Assembly: GCF_030908405.1 (NCBI RefSeq)
Contig: NZ_CP133089.1
Span: forward strand, 2,294,001 to 2,358,000
DNA length: 64,000 bases
Reading direction: 5' to 3'
DNA from: Aminobacterium sp. MB27-C1
GTDB lineage: Bacteria > Synergistota > Synergistia > Synergistales > Aminobacteriaceae
The notes beneath the pieces were generated by a model that did not search any database, was not told the origin of the DNA, and worked only from the letters and a program-made list of their open reading frames with translations. The number at the start of each line of letters is the position of its first letter. Positions within the stretch are counted from its first letter, which is position 1. Both the position numbers and the translations under genes were made by a program. This document shows positions 25,200 to 34,620 of the stretch, piece after piece.

Positions 25200-28100
25200 T
25201 TAAGCCAGCTGTTTTTCATGATGTTGTTTTTTCTCAAAGTCTTCCTGGGCAGACATGATTAAAAGTTGAAGCCGATTGTCATTATTGGTCTTGCTTGTTC
25301 CAGGGTCAAGGTCAAGACAAAGCATATCAAGTTTGGGGTAGAGGCGACGTAAAACGCCCTCTACTCCTTTTCCTGTAATATGATTTGCCAGACAGCCAAA
25401 GGGTTGAAGGCAAAGAATGTGATTAACTCCTTTTTCAGTCATGTCTATAATTTCTGCAGGCAAAAGCCAGCCTTCACCAGCCTGATTGGCGAGACTTGTC
25501 ACTCGAGTTACCTTATGAGCAAGGGTTGCAAGGGTTTGTCTCGGTGACGCAAAACGGAAGTCTTTAAAGACATTCTCCACCTTATTTTGGTAGTAGCCAG
25601 TAAGATGTTCAATAAAAAGTTCCTTTACTGTACTAAGAAGCCCCGGCTGAATAAGGTACGTTTGCCTATTGAATGCATTATTTTGAAATTTCATAAAGAA
25701 AAAAGAAGCTAGCGGAGGAAGCACCGGTTCTATTCTTCTTTCGATAAGTTTATGCACAATATAGTTTTGGGCGTATTCGTTGTAATTTACGAATATTTCT
25801 CCTACGATACCAATCGTAGGAACACTCTCTGTCAGTACGGGAAGAGAGTTAAAATGATTTACGGCGTCTCTCAACAGAGTGATTAGGTCATCGAAAGAGC
25901 CTTTCTCCCTGAGAATGTTTCCGAGACGATATAAAAATCGAGAATGGAGAGCTTGCGAGCTTCCCTTAACTTCTTCGCGTGGAGCCATAGTCAAGTAGAG
26001 CGATGTGAGCATATCTCCCCCTAAAAGGCCGATTAGGAGTCCCTTTGCAGCGTCTTTCTTATTGACCTTAAATCCTGCTGTTTCAAAATCTTCAACGCCA
26101 AAAGTCGGTACATTAACATCAGGAAAACCGGCAGCTGACAAGGCCTTTTGCGCTAAGGGAACATAATTGGTCGCGCGGCATTGTCCTCCCGTTTGTGTCA
26201 TTAGAATAGCTGTTGTTTCAGGGTCGTATTTCTTCTCTATAAACGCTTTTACGACATCGCCAATGAGAATAATAGCTGGATAACACATGTCGTTATGTAC
26301 AAACTCTAAGCCTATATCAGTTGATTTCTGGTCTTGCGGTGGAAGCACCGAGGCATTTAATCCCAGACTTTCAAAAAGAGGCGGTAGTAACGGAGAATAA
26401 AATTCCGAGAACCATGGCACAAGAATTCTTTTATTTTGTAAAGAGTGTGTATCATTATGTGATTCTCCCGCTAACTCATGTATTTCTTGCGTCATTTCTT
26501 TTTTCCCAAAATCAAGAATAGATCGAATGCGAATGCGAGCTGCGCCTAAATTAGTGATCTCGTCAATTTTAATAAGGGAATAGTTATATCCTCCAGTTCG
26601 CATAATATGTTCCAGTTCATCGGATGTAACGGCATCGACGCCGCAACCAAAGGAAGAAAGATGAAGAAGATCAAGTTTGTTTCTGACTGCTGCTTTTGCT
26701 CCGGCGTAAAGCCTATTTGTATAAGCCCATTGCGTAACAACTTGACAATCATCTAAATTCTGGGTGTCCTCTTCCGTGGCAAGAAGATCTGCAGGAATGG
26801 CGACAGCTCCAAGATCTGCAATGAGTTGAGGAATACCGTGATTCACAAGAGGGTCAAGATGATATGGACGACATGCTATTGCAAGAATTGGAAGAGACGC
26901 AGACCGTGCTTCTTCAAGCGTTTTTTGGGCATTTTCTCGCATTTGTCGCTCATATTCCTGCTGAGCTTTCCGTGCGTTAAGGAAGGCTTTCTCAATACAA
27001 GATCTGTTAAGACCAAGCTGCTGTCCATAATTTAAAAGCTGTTTATGAAAAAGAGCAGGATTACGTAAAGAAAAAACAGGTGTGTCGAAAAGGATACCGT
27101 ATCGTTTTGTCGGATCAAGAGCACTTTTGATCACGTCGCTATAACTACATACAATGGGACAGTTATAGCTATTATTTGCTGTTCGTATCTCTTTTCTTTC
27201 GTGGACAATTAGAGGCATAAAAATACGATCAACATTACTCTGAGCCAAAGTAATAATATGACCGTGCGTTAGCTTTGCCGGAAAACAAATATTATCAGAC
27301 ATTACAGACGATGCGCCTAGTTCGTTGATTTTTTCATGTGACTCGGGGGAAAGTACAACCTCAAAGCCACATTCTCTAAAGAAAGTGCACCAGAAAGGAT
27401 AGAGTTCATAGGTATTAAGCGTTCGTGGAATGCCGACTGTTCCCCGCCTTTTCCCTAAAGGTTTTGTAGGGCGATGGAAGAGCGTTTTAAAGCGGAGTTC
27501 GAATAAGTTACCTCCTTGCTTTTTCTTTTCTCCGTTGCTGAAATGTCTCTGACAACGATTGCCTGTATAAAATTTTTGACCCGTCGAAAAGGTTAAGCAT
27601 GTTACTGCACAAGCGTTTCCACATCCATGGCAGTGAGTTGTTCGACTAGAAGGAGCTTCCCATGCTTCAAGAATATTTAGAATGTTACGCTCTGATGGAA
27701 GATTCTTTTTCTGCTGCCATTGCTCCATGGCATAAATAGCTGCTCCCCAGGCACCCATAAGACCGGCTTCGACGGGGCGAATAACCTGCCTGTCAGTTAT
27801 CTTTTCGAGAGCTCGAAGCACTGCCGGATTCTGGAAGGTGCCACCCTGAACTACTATAAGAGGGCCAAGGTCGTTATAATCTCTCATTTTGAGAACTTTA
27901 TGGAGCGAATTTCGAATAACAGAGTAGGCCAGTCCCGCCGCAATATCGGCCACGCTTCGACCTTCGTTAAGAGCTTGTTTTACGCTGGAATTCATAAAAA
28001 CAGTGCAACGTGTTCCTAAGTCGCAAGGATGAGTCGCTTCACAGGCGATTTTTGCAAAACGTTCCATGGTAAGACCTAATGATTCAGCGAAAGTTTGTAT

Positions 28101-29477
28101 AAAGCTGCCACATCCTGATGAGCAGGCTTCGTTTATTTTTATCGTGTCGAGGCGATTATCTTTGATGCCCATGGCTTTCATATCCTGTCCACCAATGTCC
28201 AGAATGAAAGAGGCTTGTGGGCAGAGAGTTCGAGCTGCTTTAAAATGAGCCATCGTTTCCACAAGACCATACCCAAGGTCAAGAGCCTTATGTATAAGAT
28301 CTTCTCCGTAACCTGTGCTGGCTCCTTCTACTATTTTTAAATCGTGTCGTTTTGCAGCTGTAAATTCTCTTTTAAAATGTTGAAGAGCGTCAAGTGTAAG
28401 ATGGAGAGCGTCTCCTCGGTTAGGTTTATAGTACGAAGCAACAACCTTTTTGTTGCGATCAATGCAGACCAGTTTTGTCGTTGTAGATCCTGAATCAACA
28501 CCAAGGAAAAGAGGCCCTTCAACTTTCTTTATAGAGATGGAAGGTAAAGCCCATTGATTATGACGGTGAGTCCATTCCAGATATTCATCATTGCTCGAAA
28601 AAAGAGGGGGCAAATCTGCTTTATTGGAAGAAATAAGACTTCTTCCTTCTTGAATATGAGAAATAAGTGAGTCTATAGATACAATGCATTCCTTATCGTG
28701 AAAAAGCGCGGCGCCAAGTGCCGGTAAAAGTCGAGGATATTTAAGAAATGCTACGTCTTTATTCTCATCTAAGTTAAGCTGTTCTATAAAAGCACGACGT
28801 AAAGCAGGAAAAAAGAAAAGGGGGCCTCCTGCGAAAAGTACCTCTCTTTTGACTTCTCTCCCTTTAGAAAGAGATGTGAGAACATGAAGCGCAATGGATT
28901 TAAAAACGGAAGCGGCAATATCTTCCGGTTTTGCCCGTTGTGCAAGAAGAGATTGAATATCTGTTTTGGCAAAGACACCACAACGTGACGCGATGGTATA
29001 AATAGCTTTTCCTTTGCAAGCCAATGTATTTAAAACATCAAGATTGACTCCAAGAAGAGAAGCTATTTGATCTATAAAAGCTCCTGTCCCCCCAGCACAA
29101 GCTCCGTTCATATTCATGTCGGGATTAAGGTTATTGTCAAAAAATATTATTTTCGAATCTTCCCCGCCGAGTTCAATCATAGTTCGGACATGGGGTGTTC
29201 GTTTCCTGATATAGCGAGCGGATGCTACTACTTCCTGAACGAAGGGCAAGGCATAACGAGCTGCCAGATTCATTCCAGCGGAACCTGTAATGGCAACGTT
29301 GTGTATGCTGTTTTTAAACTTTTGAGTGCACTCGCTTAATATAGATAGAAGAGTGCCAGAAGGATCGGCGTTATGTCGTTCGTATGCAGAAAAAAGCAGC
29401 TGCCCTGTAGGACTACAAACAACAACCTTCACAGTAGTAGAGCCGAGATCAATACCAGTAGGAAAAGCACCTTTCAC
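25200..29477 (-). CDS. Giant fused 2-hydroxyacyl-CoA dehydratase activase (BcrAD-BadFG x2 / DUF2229 / HgdB-like)
   Basis: A protein of about 1425 residues. Domain order: activase 1 (about 5-290; GIDLGSTTVK, LGGEDSK, CAGGTGAF), activase 2 (about 325-585; GVDSGSTTTKL, DIGGQDMKA, SSGCGSFIQ), a short Cys motif (CHGCGNACAVTC, near 645), a DUF2229-like region (about 690-900) and an HgdB-like C-terminal region (to about 1400, NDMCYPAIILIGD). The activases are Hsp70-like ATPases that bind a [4Fe-4S] cluster and inject electrons into dehydratases. The substrate of this fused family is not established. The preferred start is GTG 29477, preceded by AGCAGG at 8 bases; GTG 29486 is an alternative. It appears to be a single-gene transcript. 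Confidence 0.9.
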   Translation of the reverse strand: MKGAFPTGIDLGSTTVKVVVCSPTGQLLFSAYERHNADPSGTLLSILSECTQKFKNSIHNVAITGSAGMNLAARYALPFVQEVVASARYIRKRTPHVRTMIELGGEDSKIIFFDNNLNPDMNMNGACAGGTGAFIDQIASLLGVNLDVLNTLACKGKAIYTIASRCGVFAKTDIQSLLAQRAKPEDIAASVFKSIALHVLTSLSKGREVKREVLFAGGPLFFFPALRRAFIEQLNLDENKDVAFLKYPRLLPALGAALFHDKECIVSIDSLISHIQEGRSLISSNKADLPPLFSSNDEYLEWTHRHNQWALPSISIKKVEGPLFLGVDSGSTTTKLVCIDRNKKVVASYYKPNRGDALHLTLDALQHFKREFTAAKRHDLKIVEGASTGYGEDLIHKALDLGYGLVETMAHFKAARTLCPQASFILDIGGQDMKAMGIKDNRLDTIKINEACSSGCGSFIQTFAESLGLTMERFAKIACEATHPCDLGTRCTVFMNSSVKQALNEGRSVADIAAGLAYSVIRNSLHKVLKMRDYNDLGPLIVVQGGTFQNPAVLRALEKITDRQVIRPVEAGLMGAWGAAIYAMEQWQQKKNLPSERNILNILEAWEAPSSRTTHCHGCGNACAVTCLTFSTGQKFYTGNRCQRHFSNGEKKKQGGNLFELRFKTLFHRPTKPLGKRRGTVGIPRTLNTYELYPFWCTFFRECGFEVVLSPESHEKINELGASSVMSDNICFPAKLTHGHIITLAQSNVDRIFMPLIVHERKEIRTANNSYNCPIVCSYSDVIKSALDPTKRYGILFDTPVFSLRNPALFHKQLLNYGQQLGLNRSCIEKAFLNARKAQQEYERQMRENAQKTLEEARSASLPILAIACRPYHLDPLVNHGIPQLIADLGAVAIPADLLATEEDTQNLDDCQVVTQWAYTNRLYAGAKAAVRNKLDLLHLSSFGCGVDAVTSDELEHIMRTGGYNYSLIKIDEITNLGAARIRIRSILDFGKKEMTQEIHELAGESHNDTHSLQNKRILVPWFSEFYSPLLPPLFESLGLNASVLPPQDQKSTDIGLEFVHNDMCYPAIILIGDVVKAFIEKKYDPETTAILMTQTGGQCRATNYVPLAQKALSAAGFPDVNVPTFGVEDFETAGFKVNKKDAAKGLLIGLLGGDMLTSLYLTMAPREEVKGSSQALHSRFLYRLGNILREKGSFDDLITLLRDAVNHFNSLPVLTESVPTIGIVGEIFVNYNEYAQNYIVHKLIERRIEPVLPPLASFFFMKFQNNAFNRQTYLIQPGLLSTVKELFIEHLTGYYQNKVENVFKDFRFASPRQTLATLAHKVTRVTSLANQAGEGWLLPAEIIDMTEKGVNHILCLQPFGCLANHITGKGVEGVLRRLYPKLDMLCLDLDPGTSKTNNDNRLQLLIMSAQEDFEKKQHHEKQLA

Positions 29478-29607
29478 ATATATCACCTGCTCGGAACAGC
29501 CGCGAATATATAGTTATAATGCGGTTTCTATTATTTTATTGTACCTTTAGCAAGGATATTTGCATGATTGTTTACCGATTATGGCGAGGGAATAAAGATA
29601 AAAAACA

Positions 29608-30567
29608 TTAAAAGAGTGGCATTATGCTCTCTTTATTGAATGTAACCTTTACCTTTCGACCTTCTTCCCAATTTTGATCTATTCGGCTGAGTATATCTGC
29701 TTCAATTACTTGTTTTTCTACTGCGATGAAATACGTTGTCATGGCTCCTTTAAATTGGTGCCCAACTATAATTCCTTCATATTGGCCATGTTCCTCGGAG
29801 AGAGAAATATCCTCTGGGTGAACAGCTATTTTTTTGTTACCTTTTAGAGTGAAGATATTACTTCGCCCTATGAAGTCTGCAACAAAACTATTTTGAGCAG
29901 AGGTGTATATTTTTCGAGGGGTATCCACTTGTGTAATAGAACCCTTTTCCATAACAACTACCCGATCTGAAAGGGCTAGAGCTTCTTCTTGATCATGAGT
30001 AACGTAGAGAGCTGTAATGCCAAAGTCTTTTTGTATTTGACGTATTTCTCTTCTCATGCGTATTCGAAGTTTTGCGTCGAGGTTGCTTAAGGGTTCATCA
30101 AGAAGCAGCACTTTAGGCTGAGTAATGAGAGATCTGGCGAGCGCTACGCGTTGTTGCTCTCCCCCGCTTAATTGGTCGATTGTTTTCGCCGCAGCATTGG
30201 GAAGGCCAACTTTTTCTAACATTTCGAGCCCCATTTGAAGAGTTTTTTTACGGGCTATTTTTTTAAATTTCAGGCCGTATGTAACATTTTCGAGAACATC
30301 CATATGGGGAAAAAGCGCATAGCTTTGAAACACTGTAGCTGTTGGTCGCTTTTCTGGAGGAAGGGAGGTAATATTCTCTCCTTCCAATATAATTTCACCC
30401 CTATTTGGCTGAAGGAAGCCTCCTACCATTCGCAATGTGGTTGTTTTTCCACACCCACTTGGACCAAGAAGGGATACAAGCTCTCCTTCTTGTACGTTGA
30501 GTGAAAAGTCAATAACGGCACGGACATTGCCAAACTTTTTATTGAGCTGCTTTAATTGAAGGTACAT
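29608..30567 (-). CDS. ABC transporter ATPase, Fe3+/spermidine/phosphonate type
   Basis: A 319-residue ATPase with Walker A GPSGCGKTT, signature LSGGEQQRVA, Walker B LLLDEPLSNLDAK and the His switch VTHDQEEA. A short C-terminal TOBE-type region follows (about 235-319). It matches the PotA/FbpC group of the MOI-type importers. It overlaps the 3' end of the fused permease gene by 29 bases, so the genes are coupled. A possible terminator hairpin (AAAGAG with GCATTATGC core) overlaps its stop codon at 29611-29634. Confidence 0.9.
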   Translation of the reverse strand: MYLQLKQLNKKFGNVRAVIDFSLNVQEGELVSLLGPSGCGKTTTLRMVGGFLQPNRGEIILEGENITSLPPEKRPTATVFQSYALFPHMDVLENVTYGLKFKKIARKKTLQMGLEMLEKVGLPNAAAKTIDQLSGGEQQRVALARSLITQPKVLLLDEPLSNLDAKLRIRMRREIRQIQKDFGITALYVTHDQEEALALSDRVVVMEKGSITQVDTPRKIYTSAQNSFVADFIGRSNIFTLKGNKKIAVHPEDISLSEEHGQYEGIIVGHQFKGAMTTYFIAVEKQVIEADILSRIDQNWEEGRKVKVTFNKESIMPLF

Positions 30568-32257
30568 AGCTTTCCTCCGTTTTGTGTACAGATATAGATT
30601 TTTTTCTTAAGAAAAACCATGAAAAGGAGACATTGACAATCATAACAACAAGAATAATAACTGAGGCCATTACAGAACTAACACCTATATCACCTTGTTG
30701 AATAGCATCAAACATTTCTGCTGTTGCTACCTTTGTATAGGGTGTAATGAGAAAAATAATGCCTCCAATAGTGGTCATAGTGAATGTAAATGTATTAACA
30801 AAGCTAACAAGAAATGCCGGCTTGAGTAACGGTATAATGACATCTTTAAAAACGTGAAGGCCTTTGCCTCCCTGGTCTCTGACAGCGTCTTCCAATTCAG
30901 GATTGATTTGAGCAAGTACAGAAATGCCACTTTTTACACCTAACGTAAGTTGGCGGTATACGCAATTTGTAACGATAAGAAACCCCGTGCCAAGTACGGC
31001 TTCTGGCATCCAGTTAAAGGCGAGAAGATAGGCGATGCCAAAAAAAGGTCCAGGAAGTATAAAGGGCAAATCTGCAATGAAATCAATAGCATGTGTAAAA
31101 GGCCCTTTTTTACGCCCTAAAAACCACGCTAGAGCAATTCCCATTATTCCTGCAGCGAGTGCTGAAACGGTAGCATATTTAATACTTCGAAGTAGACTGC
31201 CCAATTTTGCCAGTTTAAGCGTTTGTATATGATGTAATGTAAAGGAAAAATTGACTCCCCATGTTTTTACAAGGGCTCCGCTGAATATGGTTGTATATTT
31301 TAATAGTTCAAAAAGAATAAAACTCCATGTGACGATCCAAATGGTGGTGCTTACCCAAGAAGGGAGAGAGCATTCCTCATGGGTAGTTGCCGTTGTTTTT
31401 TTGGAGAAGAGAGGTGTTCCAGCCATTATTTTTCTGTAAATAAGAAAAACTATAAAAGCGGGAATAACGAGCAATGTGGATATGGCAGAAGCTTTGGGAA
31501 GGTTATATGTTCCAATAGCTGTCATATAGGCCTGAGTAGCGAGCACATTGTAATTTCCTCCAATGAACATAGGCGTTCCAAAATCGGAAAGAGATCGAAT
31601 AAAGACGATAAGAGCGGCAGTAACGATTCCAGGTCGTGCTAAGGGAAGAGTAATATGCCATAGTGTGCTCCATTTACTTGCACCCAAGTCAAGAGAAGCT
31701 TGCTCAAGGCTGCGATCTATTCCTTTAAGTACTGCAATAATTAAAAAAGCGGCAATAGTTGCCAAACCGATTGATTCCATCATTATGATGCCGTGTGCTC
31801 CATAAGGATTCCAATGGAGTTTTAAAATTTTCCATGTAATCAGTCCTCTTCGCCCAAAAAGCATGATATAGGCTAGTGATGAAACGAAAGGCGGGGAGAT
31901 GAGAGTGAGAAGCAACACCATAAGCACAAGCTTTTTCCCTTTGAAAGATGTATGTGTAACGTAAAGAGCACAACATAGGCCTATGAATAAAGCAATAATA
32001 GTTGTCCAAAAGCCCACAAAAAGACTGTTTTTCAACAAGCTTCGGTTGGTGGTAAAAAGATTTCGATAATGCTCGAAACTGAAGCTCCCATTGAAAAAAA
32101 TACTTTCTTTTAATATTGCTAATGTTGGCCAGAGAATAAAAATTAAAACACCTGCGCTCAACAAGAGGTAAAGATAAAAAAGGGCATCTTTTGATGCCCC
32201 GATGATGCTATTTTTACTGTTCTGCTTTATTGCCAAATTCCTTTTGCCACCTCTCAA
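30539..32257 (-). CDS. ABC transporter permease, fused FbpB-like
   Basis: A permease of up to 572 residues made of two similar six-helix halves, each with an EAA-type loop (QASLDLGASKWSTLWHITLP and DAVRDQGGKGLHVFKDVIIP). This two-in-one layout is typical of Fe3+ (FbpB) and 2-aminoethylphosphonate permeases. The start is uncertain: the first in-frame TTG at 32257 lies inside the 3' end of the binding-protein gene, a second TTG is at 32236, and no good ribosome site points to either. Hydrophobic residues start near residue 27. It links the binding-protein gene upstream with the ATPase gene downstream. Confidence 0.88.
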   Translation of the reverse strand: MRGGKRNLAIKQNSKNSIIGASKDALFYLYLLLSAGVLIFILWPTLAILKESIFFNGSFSFEHYRNLFTTNRSLLKNSLFVGFWTTIIALFIGLCCALYVTHTSFKGKKLVLMVLLLTLISPPFVSSLAYIMLFGRRGLITWKILKLHWNPYGAHGIIMMESIGLATIAAFLIIAVLKGIDRSLEQASLDLGASKWSTLWHITLPLARPGIVTAALIVFIRSLSDFGTPMFIGGNYNVLATQAYMTAIGTYNLPKASAISTLLVIPAFIVFLIYRKIMAGTPLFSKKTTATTHEECSLPSWVSTTIWIVTWSFILFELLKYTTIFSGALVKTWGVNFSFTLHHIQTLKLAKLGSLLRSIKYATVSALAAGIMGIALAWFLGRKKGPFTHAIDFIADLPFILPGPFFGIAYLLAFNWMPEAVLGTGFLIVTNCVYRQLTLGVKSGISVLAQINPELEDAVRDQGGKGLHVFKDVIIPLLKPAFLVSFVNTFTFTMTTIGGIIFLITPYTKVATAEMFDAIQQGDIGVSSVMASVIILVVMIVNVSFSWFFLRKKSISVHKTEESYVPSIKAAQ

Positions 32258-33236
32258 TAATGCTTTTTCTCATTTCTCCGGATTTTACAGGATCAACGAC
32301 GATGATTTTAGCTTCTCCAAGTCCGCGAAGGTATTCAGGAACATCGGCATCAGGACGAGTTGCTACTTTAGCAGTATGAGCCATCTGTACTTCTTGTCCA
32401 CGTTTAGAAAGGCACCAGTCCACAAAAGCTTTTGCCACTTCCATATTTTTCGTTCCTTTAAGTATGGCGATAGGAGAGATAAAACCAGGAGTTCCCTCTT
32501 TAGGGAAAACGGAAGCGACAGGATATCCCTGTTCAATAATTTTTACACCGCAATCGTAAGGGTCGATTCCAATGGCGACTTCTCCAAGAGCTGCTTTGTT
32601 AGGAGGCGCGGCTCCTCGTTTGGTGTAAAAGGGGATATTGGCGTTAATTTTTTCTATGAGATCCCAGCCCTTTTCTTCTCCGAAGAGTTGAATGAGGTGG
32701 AAAAGAACGGAATAGTTTGTTCCGGAGATAGCAGGATTGCTCATTATGATTTCACCCTTGTATTCCGGTTTTCCGAGATCAACCCAGCTTGTGGGCATAG
32801 GCAGATTTTTCTCTTTTACGACGTCTTTGTTAATAATAAAGTCTACAGCACAAACGGAAAGGCCGGTCCAGTATCCATTGGGATCTTTATATTGTGCTGG
32901 TATTTTTTCTGACTCTGGAGAAATATAGGGCTCAAGAAAGCCTTCTTGGCCAGCTTTTACGTAGCTGTCGACTCCACCACTGAACCAAGCGTCTGCTAAA
33001 GCTTTTCCATTGGCTGCGCGAAGTCGTGTTAGAACCTCTCCAGAAGACATTTCAAGGTAGTTTACCTTTATTCCGGTATCTTTCGTGAATTCTGCCATGA
33101 TTTCGTCAATGCCAGTTGCTGCAATAAAAATACTGATCGTCTCTCCTGCCAGAGGTTTGTCGGCGCTGGCAAAAGCCATTGAACCAGCACTTACAACGAG
33201 GCAAGCAAGAAGAAGAGCTGCGAAAACTTTTTTCAC
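32214..33236 (-). CDS. Extracellular solute-binding protein, Fe3+/phosphonate type (FbpA-like)
   Basis: A 340-residue exported protein with a signal peptide (MKKVFAALLLACLVVSAGSM, cleavage near AFA-SADK). The mature protein begins with the FbpA-like segment ETISIFIAATGIDEIMAEF and contains SGEVLTRLRAANGKALADAWF and the YWTGLSVCAVDFIINKDVV region. Such proteins bind ferric ion, polyamine or aminoethylphosphonate; which one cannot be told without ligand residues. It is the first gene of the importer operon, with AGGAGG before the ATG. Confidence 0.88.
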   Translation of the reverse strand: MKKVFAALLLACLVVSAGSMAFASADKPLAGETISIFIAATGIDEIMAEFTKDTGIKVNYLEMSSGEVLTRLRAANGKALADAWFSGGVDSYVKAGQEGFLEPYISPESEKIPAQYKDPNGYWTGLSVCAVDFIINKDVVKEKNLPMPTSWVDLGKPEYKGEIIMSNPAISGTNYSVLFHLIQLFGEEKGWDLIEKINANIPFYTKRGAAPPNKAALGEVAIGIDPYDCGVKIIEQGYPVASVFPKEGTPGFISPIAILKGTKNMEVAKAFVDWCLSKRGQEVQMAHTAKVATRPDADVPEYLRGLGEAKIIVVDPVKSGEMRKSIIERWQKEFGNKAEQ

Positions 33237-33349
33237 GTGTAATCCTCCTTTAAACAGCTTATGTAATATAATTTATTCCAAAGGGCAATAATACTTGAAA
33301 GAAAATGTATAGTCAATGAAAAAACCTTCTTTATCTGACTTGGCATTAA

Positions 33350-33380
33350 AAAAGGGACTCTTTATAAAAGAGTCCCTTTT
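33350..33380 (-). terminator. Terminator of the IlvD-TctCBA catabolic operon
   Basis: AAAAGGGACTCTTT (33350-33363) and AAAGAGTCCCTTTT (33367-33380) are exact complements. It follows the last operon gene, which ends at 33422, and the T-tract is on the minus strand. Confidence 0.88.
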
Positions 33381-33421
33381 CTGTGAGTAATGGTATTAGG
33401 AGATGTTAAGAATTAGGTCGC

Positions 33422-34618
33422 TTATTTAAGCTCCTCACTTGCTATAGCTTTGAATTCATTGTCTGTAAGAAGTCGTTTATGTTGAATTCCAAAATTTTTA
33501 ACTTTGGCAAGTATGTTTCGCATCTGTTCATCTGTTGCAGATAAGCCAAGTCTACTGAGATTTACTTCAACCGATTTTACTCCACTTTTCTTTCCCAAAA
33601 CGATTTGGGGGGCATTTCCTACAAATTCGGGATTTAGAGAGAACATGGCTAAAGGACGTTCTTTTAACATTTCAATTCCAATACCTGACTCTCTGGTGAA
33701 GATTCTGTCTCCGATGATCGGTTCATTTCCGGCAAGGGGAACGTGGCACATTTCAGAAATATCCTGTGCAATTTCTTTGAAAGATGTAAAGTCTGTTCCA
33801 TAGTCAATGTTGAACATGACTTTCAGTGCCATAAGTACTTGATAAAGAGAGGTGTTACCTGTACGTTCACCGAGGCTGTTAAGGCATGTGTGAATAACGT
33901 CTGCTCCACCCTCTACTGCCGCAAGACTGTTTGCAAGGGCCATTCCAAAGTCGTTATGGGTATGAACCTCTACAGAGAGACCTGTGAGATTTTTAACTCG
34001 CCGTACAAGCTGGAACATGGCGCCAGGAAGAATGCAGCCAGTAGTATCGACAACTCCAACACTGTCAGGTGCACAATAATCGCAGACAGAGTCCAGTAAG
34101 TTTTCAAGATCATTCCAATCAGCTCGTGTTGTATCATATGGGAAAAGAACGGTATACAGTCCTGCCTCTTTTGACGCTTTGACGGCTTCTTTTGTCTTTT
34201 TCGCTACATCTTCCCATGTCCATCCGAACTGGTAAAGAAGCTTAGGTTTTCCAATTGGAACTTCAATAACCACACCGTGTGCTCCACATTCCGTAGCCAT
34301 TTCAATATCTTTAACCATGGCGCGGGCAAATGTAAAAATTTTAGAAGGAAGGTTATCTTTAACGATAGCCTTTATTGCTCTTTTATCGTCTTCGGAGACA
34401 GCAGGCATGCCTGCTTCAATACGCTCGACTCCCATTTTAGAGAGAATACGGGCAATTTTGAGTTTGTCTTCAGGAGTAAAAACGACACCAGGTGTTTGCT
34501 CTCCGTCTCTCAGTGTCGCGTCGTGAATCTGAACATGCTGAGGGAGAGACAGTGTCTGACGATATTCTTCATTAAAAGGACTTGTCCACCAATTCTCCGT
34601 CTGGTAGTTTTTTTTCAT
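33422..34618 (-). CDS. Homocitrate/2-isopropylmalate-synthase-like HMGL-family enzyme
   Basis: A 398-residue TIM-barrel enzyme of the pyruvate carboxyltransferase (HMGL-like) family. The catalytic and metal-binding motifs are DATLRDGEQTPGVVF (residues 33-47) and VEVHTHNDFGMALANS (about 216-231). Length and the C-terminal end (HKRLLTDNEFKAIASEEL) fit homocitrate- or citramalate-type synthases without the LeuA regulatory domain. It may condense a 2-oxoacid with an acyl-CoA or run a related aldol reaction. Biosynthesis of leucine is unlikely, because no leuBCD gene is near and the neighbours are a tripartite transporter and dehydrogenases. The reaction is unknown. Confidence 0.8.
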   Translation of the reverse strand: MKKNYQTENWWTSPFNEEYRQTLSLPQHVQIHDATLRDGEQTPGVVFTPEDKLKIARILSKMGVERIEAGMPAVSEDDKRAIKAIVKDNLPSKIFTFARAMVKDIEMATECGAHGVVIEVPIGKPKLLYQFGWTWEDVAKKTKEAVKASKEAGLYTVLFPYDTTRADWNDLENLLDSVCDYCAPDSVGVVDTTGCILPGAMFQLVRRVKNLTGLSVEVHTHNDFGMALANSLAAVEGGADVIHTCLNSLGERTGNTSLYQVLMALKVMFNIDYGTDFTSFKEIAQDISEMCHVPLAGNEPIIGDRIFTRESGIGIEMLKERPLAMFSLNPEFVGNAPQIVLGKKSGVKSVEVNLSRLGLSATDEQMRNILAKVKNFGIQHKRLLTDNEFKAIASEELK

Positions 34619-34620
34619 TG

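Noticed and set aside
32202-32912. A 236-codon open frame on the plus strand opposite the Fe3+-type binding-protein gene
   Set aside because: Product is rich in Phe, Ser and Cys without domain features and lies entirely antisense to a clear coding gene.
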